A stretch of 64,000 nt of DNA from Kluyvera genomosp. 1 (GTDB lineage: Bacteria; Pseudomonadota; Gammaproteobacteria; Enterobacterales; Enterobacteriaceae), in contig NZ_LGHZ01000023.1 of assembly GCF_001266615.1 (NCBI RefSeq), forward strand, positions 52,639 through 116,638, read 5' to 3'. Positions 44,400-53,482 of the stretch are shown here, one piece after another; within the stretch, counting starts at the first letter, position 1; every line of letters begins with the position of its first letter. The notes beneath the pieces were generated by a model. It was not told where the DNA came from, made no database searches, and saw only the letters and a list, made by a program, of their open reading frames with translations. Made by a program: the position numbers and the translations under genes.

Positions 44400-45092
44400 T
44401 TATTTCTTTTCCAGCAGGGTGCGATAGATAACGCCACCCAGGATACCGCCGATGATTGGCATCACCCAGAACAGCCACAGCTGATCCAGTGCCCAACCGC
44501 CCTGGAAGATAGCTACCGCAGTACTACGCGCCGGGTTAACGGAGGTGTTAGTCACAGGAATGCTGATCAGATGAATCAGGGTCAGTGCCAGACCAATTGC
44601 AATTGGCGCGAAGCCAGCCGGTGCGTTTTTATCGGTCGCACCATGAATCACAATCAGGAAGCCACAGGTCAGGACGATTTCGATAACGATAGCGGAGAGC
44701 ATGGAGAACCCGCCCGGTGAATGTTCACCATAACCGTTAGATGCAAAACCGCTGGCTGCTGCGTCAAAGCCAGCTTTACCGCTCGCAATCAGATACAGAA
44801 TAGCGGCTGCAACAATACCGCCAACAACCTGAGCAATAATATAGCCAATCACTTCTTTAGCTGGGAAACGACCGCCGGCCCACAGGCCCAAAGTTACCGC
44901 AGGGTTGAAATGACCGCCAGAAATGTGTCCTACGGCATAAGCCATGGTGAGAACGGTTAAACCGAACGCCAGTGCGACGCCTGCAAAACCAATCCCTAAT
45001 TCCGGGAATGCTGCAGCCAGAACGGCGCTACCGCAACCACCAAATACCAGCCAGAAGGTTCCGAAGAACTCTGCAGCCAATTTTCTAAACAT
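44400..45092 (-). CDS. aqpZ: Aquaporin Z
   Basis: 230-residue water channel of the inner membrane. Start at the ATG at 45092 (AGGTGG upstream). Both NPA boxes are present: [14 protein letters not shown] in the N-half and [16 protein letters not shown] in the C-half. The selectivity-filter residues typical of water-specific channels are visible: Phe in LAFGLTVL, His in [10 protein letters not shown], Thr in VTNTSVNP and Arg in NPARS. Six transmembrane helices. It stands alone, divergent from ybjD. Confidence 0.96.
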   Translation of the reverse strand: MFRKLAAEFFGTFWLVFGGCGSAVLAAAFPELGIGFAGVALAFGLTVLTMAYAVGHISGGHFNPAVTLGLWAGGRFPAKEVIGYIIAQVVGGIVAAAILYLIASGKAGFDAAASGFASNGYGEHSPGGFSMLSAIVIEIVLTCGFLIVIHGATDKNAPAGFAPIAIGLALTLIHLISIPVTNTSVNPARSTAVAIFQGGWALDQLWLFWVMPIIGGILGGVIYRTLLEKK

Positions 45093-45464
45093 AACCACCT
45101 CGAATCAAAAATATTATCGTCACAAAGGATGACGACAGAATTTATACCTGCCAAAAAGGGGGGCAGGCATAGTCCGCGTTATTTTAAAAACTAACGTCAT
45201 CCCTTAACCAGTTAAATAAATACGTGAACTTTGATGCAAAACAATGTGGTGTCATTCCTTAATCAATTTATTCTTCGAATTAGAGTGTAGTGCAATATTT
45301 TCGGAATAATCGGGTAAGGGTGACCAGGAGCGCACTTTATTACATTTAATGGTTATTAAATCAACACACGGTCCGGATCCGGGCACCATGGCGGTGTCAA
45401 GCGCAGAGCATGCCGCTATACTGCCGATAAAGCAGGATGGTCGTTACTGTGTTACGGAGGATTT
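45093..45464. other. aqpZ-ybjD divergent intergenic region
   Basis: About 370 bases, AT-rich, holding the divergent promoters. A CTGCC-N9-GGCAG hairpin lies at 45148-45166. A TATACT -10-like word at 45417-45422 precedes ybjD, whose ribosome-binding site is GGAGG. No ORF or known RNA recognised. Confidence 0.5.
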
Positions 45465-47123
45465 ATGCTTCTTGAGCGCACCGAGATTGCAGGGTTTCGC
45501 GGCATTAACCGTTTATCGTTAATGCTGGAAGAGAATAACGTTTTAATCGGCGAAAACGCATGGGGTAAATCAAGCCTGCTGGATGCGCTAACGTTGCTGC
45601 TTTCTCCGCACGAGGGGCTGTACCATTTTGTGCATTCCGATTTTTGGTTTCCGCCGGGTGACATTGAAGGTCGGGAACATCATCTGCATATCATTCTGAC
45701 TTTCCGGGAAAATGAGCCGGGGCGATATCGTGGGCGTCGCTACCGTGGGCTTTCCGATTGTTGGACGGCTTGTCATGACGGTTATCAGCGTATTTTTTAT
45801 CGTCTTGAGGGCGAGCTTGCTGGCGATGGCAGCGTGCTGACGTTGCGCAGTTTTATTGATAGCGATGGTCAGGCGCTAGAACTCGATGACATCGATGCCA
45901 GAGCGCGAGAGTTGATTCGACTGATGCCGGTGCTGCGTCTGCGCGACGCCCGTTTTATGCGCCGTATTCGCAACGGTACGGTGCCGCCAGTCTCGGATGT
46001 TGAAATTACCGCCCGCCAGCTGGATTTTTTGTCTCGAGAACTGGTGACCAGCCCGCAAAATCTCAGCGACGGACAGATCCGTCAAGGGCTGGCAGCCATG
46101 GGACAACTGCTGGAACACTACTTCTCCGAACAGGGTTCTGGTCCTGCGATCCAGCGCTTGATGCGTCGCCGATCGCATGATGAGCAGCGCAGCTGGCGCT
46201 ATCTGGATTTGATCAACCGGATGATCGATAAGCCTGGCGCACGTAATCATCGGGTGATTCTTTTGGGTATGTTCTCCACGCTTCTGCAGGCGAAAGGGAC
46301 GGTCAGGCTGGATAAAGACGCCCGTCCGCTGCTGTTGGTGGAAGACCCGGAAACGCGTCTACATCCTATTATGCTTTCAGTGGCCTGGAGTCTGCTAAAT
46401 CTGATGCCGCTCCAGCGCATTGCCACCACCAATTCCGGTGAGCTGTTGTCGTTGACCCCGATGCAGAATGTCTGTCGTCTGGTGCGCGAGTCCTCTCGCG
46501 TCGCTGCCTGGCGTCTCGGGCCGGAAGGGATGAATTCAGAAGATAGTCGACGCATCTCTTTCCATATCCGCTTTAATCGCGCTTCTTCGCTGTTTGCCCG
46601 CTGCTGGCTGCTGGTGGAGGGGGAGACGGAGACCTGGGTCATCAACGAGCTGGCCCGGCAATGCGGTCATCATTTTGATGCTGAAGGGGTTAAGGTCATT
46701 GAATTTGCGCAATCCGGGCTGAAGCCGCTTATCAAATTTGCTCGGCGAATGGGGATTGAATGGCACGTGCTGGTGGATGGTGATGAAGCGGGTAAAAAGT
46801 ATGCTGCCACGGTTCGTGGTGTGCTCAATAACGACCGGGAGCTAGAGCGTCATCATTTGACGACGTTGCCCGCCCTCGACATGGAGCACTTCATGTATAA
46901 GCAGGGATTCGCTAATGTGTATCACCGCGTTGCGCAGATTCCAGAGAATGTACCGATGAACATGCGCCGGGTGATCACCAAAGCGATTCACCGTTCGTCG
47001 AAGCCGGATCTCGCCATTGAGGTGGCGATGGAAGCAGGGCGGCGCGGCCTGGAAGCCGTGCCACCACTGCTGAAAAAGATGTTTTCCCGCGTCGTCTGGT
47101 TGGCGCGCGGGAAGGCTGATTAA
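45465..47123 (+). CDS. ybjD: OLD-family ATP-dependent nuclease-like protein YbjD
   Basis: 552 residues, same as E. coli YbjD. N-terminal ABC-type ATPase: Walker A IGENAWGKSSLLDALTLLL (residues 27-45), a split ATPase domain with Walker B-like LLLVEDPETRLHP and H-region ATTNSGELLSL. The C-terminal Toprim domain has CWLLVEGETETWVINEL (catalytic Glu) and HVLVDGDEAGKKYA (metal Asps). This is the class 1 OLD layout shared with anti-phage nucleases such as GajA, but this gene has no GajB partner beside it. Its last 4 bases overlap the convergent ybjX stop. Confidence 0.92.
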   Translation: MLLERTEIAGFRGINRLSLMLEENNVLIGENAWGKSSLLDALTLLLSPHEGLYHFVHSDFWFPPGDIEGREHHLHIILTFRENEPGRYRGRRYRGLSDCWTACHDGYQRIFYRLEGELAGDGSVLTLRSFIDSDGQALELDDIDARARELIRLMPVLRLRDARFMRRIRNGTVPPVSDVEITARQLDFLSRELVTSPQNLSDGQIRQGLAAMGQLLEHYFSEQGSGPAIQRLMRRRSHDEQRSWRYLDLINRMIDKPGARNHRVILLGMFSTLLQAKGTVRLDKDARPLLLVEDPETRLHPIMLSVAWSLLNLMPLQRIATTNSGELLSLTPMQNVCRLVRESSRVAAWRLGPEGMNSEDSRRISFHIRFNRASSLFARCWLLVEGETETWVINELARQCGHHFDAEGVKVIEFAQSGLKPLIKFARRMGIEWHVLVDGDEAGKKYAATVRGVLNNDRELERHHLTTLPALDMEHFMYKQGFANVYHRVAQIPENVPMNMRRVITKAIHRSSKPDLAIEVAMEAGRRGLEAVPPLLKKMFSRVVWLARGKAD

Positions 47124-48076
47124 CGCTGAATAGTTAAGGCAACTTGCTGCTGGAGCGCATCCAGCAGTTCATAGCGTCGGCGGTACTCAGCACGCTTCTT
47201 ACTGGCAATTTCTTCCATTGTTTTGCGCGGTAGCGCTAACGGCAGGATGTAATCCCCTTCAATGTCGACCGTCGCACTCAGTGACTCCCAGAAGCTATTG
47301 TAATCCGCATGCAGTTTGTCGCGTTTTTTGCGGCGATAGCGCAGGCTGCGGTAAATATGAGTTTCATTACTCACCGCCCGAACGTGTTCGACCGACAGCA
47401 TTTCACCGACCGTCAGTAACGCATCTACCACCAAACGTTTTGGAAACAGGCCATGGCATGCTTTTGTTGCCACTTGAATAAGCTGATGAGGAACATCGGC
47501 TTTCGCCCCCTGTAGGCCACCAATAAAGAAAGTACTAAGGCCGTTATACTGACACAGCGTGAAGGTTAATTCGGCCAGGACGATATTGTTTTCATCGCGA
47601 AACGTCAGCGTGGCTTCACCTTCTTTATCCAGCATCGCGTCAGCGCCCAGGTAAATGCGATAGCGCTGGCCTTCTTTCCCTTCGATGGTCGCCAGTTGCG
47701 CGCCATTGGCCGACAGATAGCTACTGGCAATGTTGACAGGAAGCTTATCGAGCATCTGCTGGTAGTGGCAGCACAATGCGTCGATTGTTTGCTGAGGGCT
47801 CATATGCGTTGACAGCCATGGGCGGTGCAGTCGACAAGGCAGGCCTGGCTGAACATTGAGGATTTGCATTAACTGTGGCTGTTGGGTCAGGCTAGCCAGC
47901 AGTTTACTGGTCATACGCGGCGCGCCGAGCGTACGCAGCATGAACTTACGGCGATAGGCGGGATTTTTCCAGGCCCGGCCGGGCTTCAATGCGCCGGTCG
48001 TCAGCAGTTTAAAAAGCTGCCAGCTCGATTCAGGTTGTGGGGCAGAAGAGAGTTGAAGCTCGGCAACGCTGGACAT
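47120..48076 (-). CDS. ybjX: VirK/YbjX family protein (DUF535), copy 1
   Basis: 318-residue DUF535 protein in the ybjX position. N-terminal basic half (AWKNPAYRRKFMLRTLGAPRMTSKLLASL), then the conserved core FIGGLQGAKADVPHQLIQVATKACHGLFPKRLVVDALLTVGEM and the C-terminal HIYRSLRYRRKKRDKLHADYNSFWESL...ASKKRAEYRRRYELLD. No signal peptide. Salmonella VirK and YbjX are PhoP-regulated and linked to resistance to antimicrobial peptides; mechanism unknown. It converges with ybjD with a 4-bp overlap. A paralogue lies upstream. Confidence 0.85.
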   Translation of the reverse strand: MSSVAELQLSSAPQPESSWQLFKLLTTGALKPGRAWKNPAYRRKFMLRTLGAPRMTSKLLASLTQQPQLMQILNVQPGLPCRLHRPWLSTHMSPQQTIDALCCHYQQMLDKLPVNIASSYLSANGAQLATIEGKEGQRYRIYLGADAMLDKEGEATLTFRDENNIVLAELTFTLCQYNGLSTFFIGGLQGAKADVPHQLIQVATKACHGLFPKRLVVDALLTVGEMLSVEHVRAVSNETHIYRSLRYRRKKRDKLHADYNSFWESLSATVDIEGDYILPLALPRKTMEEIASKKRAEYRRRYELLDALQQQVALTIQR

Positions 48077-48232
48077 AGGAAAAATCTCATTAAATGAAGG
48101 TTTTGCCTATTTAATCAACGGTACTCTCAACGATATTTCAACAAATGCAAAGATTGTGGAGGAATTGTGGAGAAAACATTCTGTTGATGAATTATTTAGA
48201 ATTCATTATGACTATTTTTGTCTGTTTTTTAA

Positions 48233-48250
48233 GCGCCGATGACTCGGCGC
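48233..48250. terminator. Hairpin downstream of second ybjX copy
   Basis: GCGCCGA / TCGGCGC with a 4-nt loop lies 11 bp after the stop of the second copy. On the minus strand it is followed by an A-run, not a T-run, so it is an RNA 3' hairpin rather than a typical terminator. Confidence 0.4.
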
Positions 48251-48260
48251 CCATCGATAA

Positions 48261-49214
48261 CTATCTTGTTGCAAATAGCGTCTCCATTTGTCTTTGAATC
48301 TCATCCAGTAGCTGGTAACGGCGGCGATATTCAGCACGTTTTTTACTGGCGATCTCGGACTCATCCTTACGGGCAATGTGAATCGGCAGGTGGAAATACC
48401 CCTGTTTGTCGCATTCGCCGCCGACGGCTGTCCAAAACGTATCGTAATCAGACAGTATTTTTTTATTCTTATCCTGGTAACGTTCACCGCGGAAAATATG
48501 TGCCTCGTTGCTGACGGCGAGAATTTGTTCCGCCCGCAGGCGCTCGGCAAAACGACATACAGCTTCCATCACTAAGCGTTTAGGGAACAGGCCATGACAG
48601 GATTTGGTGGCGCTTTGGATTGCCTCGTGCGGTAGGTCAGACTTACCGCCCTGCAGTCCGCCAATAAACAGCGTGCGCTTACTCTCAAAGGCTAAAAGAC
48701 TAAAGGTCATTTCTGCCAAAACGTCGCCATCGCTATTACGCATCAGGATCGTACTATCGCCTTCCTTATCCAGATTGACCTGCATAGTCAGCTCGAAGGT
48801 AAACCGGTCGCCATTTTTGCCTTCAATTGCAGCCAGCGGCAAAGCCTGTGTATTCAGGTAGGTAGACAACTCTTCTGCGGACATGATCTCGGACAACAGC
48901 GTATAGTGATAGCGCAACGCGTCTAGCACCTGGTGACGGCTAAAATTGACCGCCAGATACGGGCGATGCAGGCGCACGGGAAGGCGCGGCTGGCGTGCCA
49001 GCAGAGTATTGAGATTTGACCATTGGGACAGTTCGGCCATCCATTCACGGCTTAAACGTGGCATCAGCAGGGAACGCAGCATAAACTTCCGTCGAAAGCT
49101 GCGTTTATTCCAGAATTCGCCTGGTCGCCATTGGCCGCTAAACAGGCTAAAAAAGAGCCCAAGGCTGGTGAGTTGGCGCGAATCCGCAGGTGAATTTTCG
49201 CTAAGCTGTGACAT
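48261..49214 (-). CDS. VirK/YbjX family protein (DUF535), copy 2
   Basis: 317-residue paralogue of the adjacent ybjX, same direction, 184 bp apart. It keeps the family core TLFIGGLQGGKSDLPHEAIQSATKSCHGLFPKRLVMEAV, the HIFRGERYQDKNKKILSDYDTFW segment and the end EIASKKRAEYRRRYQLLDEIQRQ. The rest has diverged, so this is not a recent duplicate. No signal peptide or membrane helix. Divergent from macA across 162 bp, where a PhoP-box-like repeat precedes it. Likely envelope or peptide-stress role, by family (inference). Confidence 0.85.
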   Translation of the reverse strand: MSQLSENSPADSRQLTSLGLFFSLFSGQWRPGEFWNKRSFRRKFMLRSLLMPRLSREWMAELSQWSNLNTLLARQPRLPVRLHRPYLAVNFSRHQVLDALRYHYTLLSEIMSAEELSTYLNTQALPLAAIEGKNGDRFTFELTMQVNLDKEGDSTILMRNSDGDVLAEMTFSLLAFESKRTLFIGGLQGGKSDLPHEAIQSATKSCHGLFPKRLVMEAVCRFAERLRAEQILAVSNEAHIFRGERYQDKNKKILSDYDTFWTAVGGECDKQGYFHLPIHIARKDESEIASKKRAEYRRRYQLLDEIQRQMETLFATR

Positions 49215-49245
49215 GGTCTACGATCCAAATATAAAATTTTTCAAA

Positions 49246-49280
49246 ATTTTACAATCGGAATATTAAACAAAATATCAATC
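49246..49280 (-). promoter_or_regulatory. Candidate PhoP box and -10 for ybjX copy 2
   Basis: On the minus strand GATTGA-N5-TGTTTA (49280-49264) fits the PhoP direct repeat (T/G)GTTTA-N5-(T/G)GTTTA with one perfect half and one weak half. A TAAAAT -10 (49251-49246) follows after 12 bases, the spacing expected when PhoP replaces the -35. YbjX-family genes are PhoP-regulated in Salmonella. Confidence 0.4.
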
Positions 49281-49376
49281 ACCAGGTAGATTCTGGGGAT
49301 TATTACTCATGTGTTTACTTATTGTTGACGTTAGTTTTTCCATTCTGTCGAATAAACTGGGGAATTCAGGATTTTT

Positions 49377-50492
49377 ATGAACATCAAGGGAAAGTTTAAA
49401 AAGCGGTACGTGCTCGCTATTGCCATTTTAATAATTGTGGTTATTGCGGTATGGCGAACGCTCAATGCGCCGTTGCCTAATTACCAAACGCTTATTGTGC
49501 GTAAAGGTTCCCTTGAACAAAGCGTACTGGCTACCGGTAAACTTGATGCCCTGCGAAAAGTTGATGTCGGCGCACAGGTGAGCGGCCAGCTTAAAACGCT
49601 GTCAGTCAATATCGGCGACAAGGTGGTTAAAGATCAGCTGTTGGGGGTTATCGATCCCGAACAAGCAGAGAACCAGATTAAAGAAGTTGAAGCGACGCTC
49701 ATGGAGCTCAACGCGCAGCGCCAGCAGGCTGAAGCTGAATGGAAGCTGGCCAGCGTCACCTATTCTCGTCAGCAGCAACTGGCAAAAACGCAGGCTGTTT
49801 CCCGTCAGGATCTGGATACCGCAGCAACCGAAATGGCGGTCAAAAAGGCGCAAATAGGCACTATCGACGCGCAAATCAAACGCAATCAGGCCTCACTGGA
49901 TACGGCCAAAACTAACCTTGATTACACTCGCATCGTTGCACCTATGCGTGGCGAAGTGACGCAAATTACCACTCTGCAGGGGCAGACAGTAATCGCCGCC
50001 CAACAGGCACCCAATATCCTGACGCTTGCGGATCTCAGCACGATGCTGGTTAAAGCGCAGGTTTCAGAGGCTGACGTCATTCTCTTAAAGCCCGGGCAGA
50101 AGGCCTGGTTCACCGTATTGGGCGACCCGTTAACGCGTTACGAAGGCACGCTGAAAGATATTCTGCCGACGCCGGAGAAGGTTAACGACGCCATTTTCTA
50201 TTACGCGCGTTTCGAAGTGCCGAACCCAACGGGCGTGCTGCGTCTGGAGATGACGGCGCAGGTACATATTCAATTGACTGGCGTGAACGATGTGCTGACG
50301 ATTCCACTGTCGGCGCTGGGTGATAATGTCGGCGACAATCGCTACAACGTGCGTCTGCTGCGTAACGGTGACGTGAAAACGCGTGAAGTGGTCATCGGCG
50401 CGCGTAACGATACGGACGTCGAGATTGCGAAAGGGCTGGAAGCGGGCGATGAGGTGATCACTGGTGAAGGTAAAGCCGGAGCAGGGAAATGA
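49377..50492 (+). CDS. macA: Macrolide export periplasmic adaptor MacA
   Basis: 371-residue membrane-fusion protein, length of E. coli MacA. One N-terminal membrane anchor ([15 protein letters not shown], residues 12-26), a barrel-sandwich hybrid ([22 protein letters not shown]), a long alpha-helical hairpin ([17 protein letters not shown]...[34 protein letters not shown]), then the second lipoyl half ([15 protein letters not shown]) and beta-barrel/membrane-proximal domains. It links MacB to TolC and stimulates its ATPase. The stop overlaps the macB ATG by 4 bases. Confidence 0.95.
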   Translation: MNIKGKFKKRYVLAIAILIIVVIAVWRTLNAPLPNYQTLIVRKGSLEQSVLATGKLDALRKVDVGAQVSGQLKTLSVNIGDKVVKDQLLGVIDPEQAENQIKEVEATLMELNAQRQQAEAEWKLASVTYSRQQQLAKTQAVSRQDLDTAATEMAVKKAQIGTIDAQIKRNQASLDTAKTNLDYTRIVAPMRGEVTQITTLQGQTVIAAQQAPNILTLADLSTMLVKAQVSEADVILLKPGQKAWFTVLGDPLTRYEGTLKDILPTPEKVNDAIFYYARFEVPNPTGVLRLEMTAQVHIQLTGVNDVLTIPLSALGDNVGDNRYNVRLLRNGDVKTREVVIGARNDTDVEIAKGLEAGDEVITGEGKAGAGK

Positions 50493-52429
50493 CCGCACTG
50501 CTTGAACTAACGGATATTCGACGTAGTTATCCTTCCGGCGATGGCAGCGTGGAGGTGCTGAAGGGCATCACCTTACAGATTAACGCCGGAGAAATGGTGG
50601 CCATTGTCGGGGCATCGGGTTCGGGTAAATCGACGCTGATGAATATCCTCGGTTGTCTGGATAAACCCACCAGCGGCACTTACCGGGTGGCAGGGACGGA
50701 CGTGGCAACGCTGGATAGCGATGCGTTGGCTGCGCTCAGGCGCGAGCACTTCGGTTTTATCTTCCAGCGTTATCACCTGTTGTCTCATCTGACGGCCGCG
50801 CAAAACGTCGAAGTCCCGGCGGTATACGCCGGTATGGATCGTAAGGCCCGGCTGGAAAGGGCAAAACAGCTTTTACAGCGTTTGGGCATGCAGGACCGGG
50901 TGGATTATGCACCATCCCAGCTCTCCGGTGGTCAGCAGCAGCGCGTGAGTATCGCGCGTGCGCTGATGAACGGCGGTCAGGTCATTCTGGCGGATGAGCC
51001 GACTGGTGCGCTGGACAGTCATTCTGGTGAAGAGGTGATGGCGATTCTTCATCAGCTCAAAGAGCAGGGACACACGATCATCATCGTGACTCACGACCCG
51101 CTGGTAGCGGCTCAGGCGGAACGGGTGATTGAGATTCGCGACGGAGAAATTATCTGTAATCCTCCAGCGGGTGAAAGCGCCGTGGTGGCGCGAGCGCCTG
51201 CGGCTCAGGATGTCTCCGGTTGGCGGCAGTTCAGCAACAGCTTCCGCGAGGCGCTGTCGATGGCGTGGCGCGCGATGGTGGCGAATAAGATGCGTACGCT
51301 GCTCACCATGCTGGGGATTATTATCGGTATCGCGTCAGTGGTATCAATTGTGGTGGTGGGCGATGCGGCGAAGCAGATGGTCTTAGCTGATATTCGAGCC
51401 ATCGGTACTAACACTATCGACGTCTATCCAGGGAAAGACTTTGGTGATGACGATCCGCAGTACCAACAGTCGCTGAAATATGACGATTTGCTGGCGATTG
51501 AAAAGCAGTCATGGGTCAGTTCGGCCACGCCATCGGTGTCAAAAAATCTGCGAATTCGCGCAGGCAATATCGACGTTGCCGCGAGCGTACAGGGGATTGG
51601 CCAGCAATATTTCAACGTCTATGGCATGACCTTTAGCGAAGGGAATACCTTCAACGACGTTCAGGCTGCGGAACGCTCGCAGGTGGTGGTACTGGACAGT
51701 AACACGCGGCGTCAGCTGTTTCCGAATAAGGTCAGTGTGGTCGGCGAGGTTATTCTCGTGGGGAATACGCCCGCCACGGTGATTGGCGTCGCGGATGAGA
51801 AACAGTCGATGTTTGGCAGCAGCAAAGTGCTGCGCGTTTGGCTGCCTTACTCAACGATGTCCGGGCGAGTGATGGGCCAGTCGTGGCTGAACTCAATAAC
51901 CGTCAGGGTTAAAGAGGGCTATGACAGCGCGCTCGCTGAGCAGCAGTTGACCCGGCTTTTGAGTCTTCGCCACGGTAAGAAAGATTTCTTTGTCTGGAAC
52001 ATGGACAGCGTCTTGAAAACGGCGGAACGCACCACACATACATTACAGCTGTTCTTAACGCTGGTGGCGGTGATCTCCCTGGTGGTTGGCGGCATTGGCG
52101 TGATGAATATCATGCTGGTATCGGTCACTGAACGGACGCGAGAAATTGGTATCCGTATGGCGGTAGGCGCCAGGGCGAGCAACGTGTTACAACAGTTTTT
52201 GATCGAGGCCATTCTCGTGTGTCTGGTCGGCGGTGCACTCGGTGTGACGCTATCGTTAATGATTGCACTGCTGTTGCAGCTGGTTCTGCCGGGCTGGGAG
52301 ATTGGCTTCTCACCGCTGGCGCTGTTGACGGCGTTTATTTGCTCAACCCTAACCGGCGTACTCTTCGGCTGGCTACCGGCACGTAATGCCGCGCGGCTCG
52401 ATCCGGTAGATGCGCTGGCGCGAGAATAA
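50489..52429 (+). CDS. macB: Macrolide exporter ATPase/permease MacB
   Basis: 646-residue ABC exporter of the mechanotransmission type VII class (E. coli 648). N-terminal ABC domain: Walker [14 protein letters not shown] (about 41-53), Q-loop [13 protein letters not shown], signature LSGGQQQR, Walker [14 protein letters not shown]-loop IIIVTHDP. Then TM1 ([23 protein letters not shown]), a large periplasmic domain, and three C-terminal helices ([23 protein letters not shown] and two more). It works with MacA and TolC to export macrolides, enterotoxin STII and heme precursors. Confidence 0.95.
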   Translation: MTALLELTDIRRSYPSGDGSVEVLKGITLQINAGEMVAIVGASGSGKSTLMNILGCLDKPTSGTYRVAGTDVATLDSDALAALRREHFGFIFQRYHLLSHLTAAQNVEVPAVYAGMDRKARLERAKQLLQRLGMQDRVDYAPSQLSGGQQQRVSIARALMNGGQVILADEPTGALDSHSGEEVMAILHQLKEQGHTIIIVTHDPLVAAQAERVIEIRDGEIICNPPAGESAVVARAPAAQDVSGWRQFSNSFREALSMAWRAMVANKMRTLLTMLGIIIGIASVVSIVVVGDAAKQMVLADIRAIGTNTIDVYPGKDFGDDDPQYQQSLKYDDLLAIEKQSWVSSATPSVSKNLRIRAGNIDVAASVQGIGQQYFNVYGMTFSEGNTFNDVQAAERSQVVVLDSNTRRQLFPNKVSVVGEVILVGNTPATVIGVADEKQSMFGSSKVLRVWLPYSTMSGRVMGQSWLNSITVRVKEGYDSALAEQQLTRLLSLRHGKKDFFVWNMDSVLKTAERTTHTLQLFLTLVAVISLVVGGIGVMNIMLVSVTERTREIGIRMAVGARASNVLQQFLIEAILVCLVGGALGVTLSLMIALLLQLVLPGWEIGFSPLALLTAFICSTLTGVLFGWLPARNAARLDPVDALARE

Positions 52430-52448
52430 TGACGGCAAAATAAATGAA

Positions 52449-52477
52449 AAAATGCCGGTCAGAAGGACTGGCATTTT
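52449..52477. terminator. Bidirectional terminator, macB / cspD
   Basis: AAAATGCCGGTC / GACTGGCATTTT (one G-T wobble) with a 5-nt loop between convergent genes. Each strand ends in a T4 run. Confidence 0.8.
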
Positions 52478-52508
52478 GGTAGCGGGATGTACACAATGGG
52501 GCAGTAAA

Positions 52509-52736
52509 CTAGGCGACCGTTTCTGCTTGTGCTTCCACGGGAATGATGACGCTTGCGTGGTTGCCTTTCGGCCCCTCGTGGACATCAAAGTGGACGGATT
52601 GCCCAGCTTTTAATGTTCTGTACCCATCCATCTGGATGGTGGAGTAATGGGCGAAGATGTCCTCGCCACCGCCTTCCGGGCAAATAAAACCGAACCCTTT
52701 AGCATTGTTGAACCACTTAACAGTACCCATTTCCAT
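52509..52736 (-). CDS. cspD: Cold-shock-like protein CspD
   Basis: 75-residue OB-fold single-strand nucleic-acid-binding protein. RNP1-type KGFGFI (residues 13-18) and RNP2-type DIFAHYS (26-32) are present. In E. coli it is not cold-induced but rises in stationary phase and inhibits DNA replication; it is degraded by Lon. Length matches (74 in E. coli) and the C-terminal tail EAQAETVA is the variable part. It is divergent from clpS over 396 bp. Confidence 0.95.
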   Translation of the reverse strand: MEMGTVKWFNNAKGFGFICPEGGGEDIFAHYSTIQMDGYRTLKAGQSVHFDVHEGPKGNHASVIIPVEAQAETVA

Positions 52737-53132
52737 ACTTCGACATCCTTCGTAATTCTATTATACGTTTAATAAGTAGATGGAATGAACCGGTGGTGGA
52801 GTCAGGAGTTGTACAAAAGCTCACCAACTCTCGCCAGTACAATTTAGATATTTCGGACAGTGCGTCAAGCGTTTGAAGGGGGCTAGAGGCGGAAAATGCA
52901 TCAAAATTTGAAGCAGTTAACGCTATTGACGGGAATGTGACAGAGTTCGCGAATGACAACTATAGGTGATAGCTATCTATGATCTACAGTAAATTCAAGA
53001 GCTGTATACGCAGGGAATGGAGTTAAGGTGGAGTAGGGGAAAAGCATTATCTATCCCGTGAATCACCTGCAATCCCAGCGTGCAATCAGGCTCGTCAGCA
53101 GCAATAGATGACACCGACGATGATGACTGACA
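52737..53132. other. cspD-clpS divergent intergenic region
   Basis: About 396 bases with the divergent control regions of cspD and clpSA. No RNA gene, repeat or credible ORF seen. An 80-codon frame on the minus strand (52717-52959) overlaps the cspD start and shows no family resemblance. Confidence 0.6.
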
Positions 53133-53453
53133 ATGAGTAAGACCAGAGACTGGCTGGACTTCGACCAGCTTACGGCAGACAAACTTCAGGATGGGCTTAA
53201 ACCCCCGTCGATGTATAAAGTGATATTGGTCAATGATGATTACACTCCGATGGAGTTTGTTATTGACGTGTTACAAAAATTCTTTTCTTATGATGTAGAA
53301 CGCGCAACACAACTGATGCTAACGGTCCACTATCAAGGTAAAGCTATTTGTGGTGTATTTACGGCAGAAGTCGCCGAAACCAAAGTAGCGATGGTGAATC
53401 AATACGCGAAGGATAACGAGCATCCACTGTTGTGTACGCTGGAACAAGCCTGA
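53133..53453 (+). CDS. clpS: ClpAP adaptor ClpS
   Basis: 106-residue N-degron adaptor, same length as E. coli ClpS. It binds N-terminal Leu, Phe, Tyr or Trp and hands substrates to ClpA. Substrate-pocket residues N34-D35-D36 ([11 protein letters not shown]) and the conserved His66 ([11 protein letters not shown]) are present. The N-terminal about 20 residues are the flexible tail needed to inhibit other ClpA substrates. It lies 29 bp before clpA in one operon. Confidence 0.97.
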   Translation: MSKTRDWLDFDQLTADKLQDGLKPPSMYKVILVNDDYTPMEFVIDVLQKFFSYDVERATQLMLTVHYQGKAICGVFTAEVAETKVAMVNQYAKDNEHPLLCTLEQA

Positions 53454-53482
53454 TACAGGCATGAAAATTGGGGGAGGTGCCA

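Noticed and set aside
44319..44400. REP-like sequence between lysO and aqpZ
   Set aside because: CCATCCGGGCGATAAG resembles half of a REP unit, but no paired arm is present.
45465..47123. YbjD as half of a Gabija-type defence pair
   Set aside because: The ATPase-Toprim layout is similar to GajA, but there is no helicase partner beside it and the gene is a fixed backbone gene in E. coli; defence is not supported here.
52717..52959. 80-codon frame upstream of cspD
   Set aside because: It overlaps the cspD start in another frame and lies in promoter DNA, with no recognisable domain.
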